This document shows, piece by piece, positions 5,143 to 6,017 of a DNA stretch of 6,017 nucleotides (positions are counted from its first letter, which is position 1; each line of letters begins with the position of its first letter). The translations under genes were made by a program, and so were the position numbers. Source of the stretch: Steroidobacteraceae bacterium (lineage in GTDB: Bacteria > Pseudomonadota > Gammaproteobacteria > Steroidobacterales > Steroidobacteraceae); contig JAICKZ010000205.1 in the NCBI GenBank assembly GCA_025927665.1, positions 1-6,017 on the forward strand, read 5' to 3'. Below the pieces are notes generated by a model. That model was given only the letters and a program-made list of their open reading frames with translations. It did no database searches and was not told the DNA's origin.

Positions 5143-6017
5143 ATGCGTTTATCTTCCAGAGTTAACGATTTACACGCTTCACCCATTCGCGAAATTCTCG
5201 CGGTAGTTTCTCGGCCTGGCATGATCTCGTTTGCAGGAGGTTTACCGGCCAGTGAAACTTTCGCTGAGTTGGCAACGGACATACCACGCGAAGTATTACA
5301 ATATGGCGCCAGTGAGGGAGAACCCAAGTTGCGCGCACGCATCGCATCCGAGCTACGTTTACTGGGATTGCAATGCGCGACCGAGCAAATTTTAATTCTA
5401 TCGGGTTCGCAACAAGGCATAGATTTGGTCGCAAAGTTATTTATCGATCAAGGTACTAAAGTTGCAGTAGAGTCACCGACGTATCTTGCAGCGTTGCAGG
5501 TATTTCGTTTCTTTGGCGCAAATATGCAGCCCTTTGATGTAAGCCAGTTACATGCAAGTATGTTTACTCAATCCATGCCCGCACTAGTTTATGCGATTCC
5601 AACATTTCAGAATCCGACGGGCCACTGCTACTCCGCCGCACAGCGTGAATCGCTTGCATTTGCGTGCGATACTGTAGAAGCGCCGCTGTTTGAAGATGAT
5701 CCTTATCGTGATCTGTTCTATGATTCGTGTGATCGCAAACCAGTATGCGCGATGCTCACTCGCAGTTCATGGATCTACCAAAGTTCTTTTTCAAAATCGT
5801 TTGCGCCAGGAATCAGATTGGGATATCTGGCGGCATCTAAAGATTTGATCACCCCGTTAACGCGACTGAAACAAGCAGCGGATTTGCACAGCAATCGTAT
5901 CAGTCAGTGGTGGGCGTTAAAACAACTTGAACGCAGTGATCGTGAGAATTATCTACAACAACTTGCGGCGACTTATAAACACAAACGCGATGTATTCCAA
6001 CAATTGTTGCAAACCCA
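5143..6017 (+). CDS. PLP-dependent class I/II aminotransferase, N-terminal part (cut by right edge)
   Basis: The first 291 codons of a fold-type I aminotransferase are present; the frame runs off the window with no stop. Visible landmarks are ISFAGGLPASETF (28-40), QYGASEGEPKLRARIA (48-63), the SGSQQGIDL segment that holds the cofactor phosphate (81-89), Asn157 in QNPTG, Asp185 in the EDDPYRDL pyridine-binding motif with Tyr188, and the Schiff-base Lys218 in SFSKSFAPGIRLGY. All core catalytic residues expected up to this point are in place; the C-terminal Arg that holds the substrate carboxylate is outside. The closest style is the LysN (2-aminoadipate aminotransferase) / MocR-domain group, usually near 400 aa, but the substrate cannot be read from sequence. 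There is no N-terminal GntR domain, so it is a free enzyme and not a MocR regulator. ATG 5143 is the first start after an in-frame TGA at 5131, and no clear Shine-Dalgarno sequence precedes it. Divergent marR and the palindromes suggest substrate-responsive repression. Confidence 0.9.
   Translation, partial: MRLSSRVNDLHASPIREILAVVSRPGMISFAGGLPASETFAELATDIPREVLQYGASEGEPKLRARIASELRLLGLQCATEQILILSGSQQGIDLVAKLFIDQGTKVAVESPTYLAALQVFRFFGANMQPFDVSQLHASMFTQSMPALVYAIPTFQNPTGHCYSAAQRESLAFACDTVEAPLFEDDPYRDLFYDSCDRKPVCAMLTRSSWIYQSSFSKSFAPGIRLGYLAASKDLITPLTRLKQAADLHSNRISQWWALKQLERSDRENYLQQLAATYKHKRDVFQQLLQT

Overview
The window shows five genes of a Gram-negative bacterium. A TonB-type C-terminal domain implies an outer membrane. 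The mix of an M90 peptidase, a PAS/HD-GYP protein and a TonB-family protein with a recurring periplasmic helical repeat fits a gammaproteobacterium, but this is an inference from protein style and not a measured placement. No mobile element, CRISPR array, tRNA or rRNA is visible, and base composition looks even throughout.

Left edge (1-244, +): the C-terminal end of an MtfA-like M90 zinc peptidase. It converges with the next gene across a 13-base gap. Region 2 (258-2633, -): a large multidomain protein with a degenerate receiver, coiled coil, PAS, PAS, GAF-like region and HD-GYP domain. It is probably a cyclic-di-GMP phosphodiesterase or a sensor derived from one. Region 3 (2634-2822): a divergent intergenic region with a near-perfect 16-base direct repeat. 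Region 4 (2823-4520, +): a protein with a second, different degenerate receiver, one membrane segment, a duplicated periplasmic helical repeat, an Ala/Gln/Pro linker and a TonB C-terminal domain. Region 5 (4521-4625): a short convergent gap with a stem-loop.

Region 6 (4626-6017): a MarR-family regulator (-) divergent from a PLP-dependent class I/II aminotransferase (+, cut by the right edge). The 73-base spacer holds a good sigma-70-type promoter reading toward the aminotransferase and a perfect 15-base palindrome. A second palindrome, matching the first at 12 of 15 positions, lies across the marR start codon and the -35 box. This looks like a self-contained, autoregulated regulator/enzyme pair.

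The most interesting part is the divergent HD-GYP / receiver-TonB pair. Both proteins begin with receiver-like domains that have lost key phosphorylation residues. One is a soluble putative c-di-GMP enzyme; the other would carry a large cytoplasmic domain across the inner membrane to a TonB periplasmic tip. A link between second-messenger signalling and envelope energy transduction or envelope mechanics is a testable hypothesis, not something the sequence proves.
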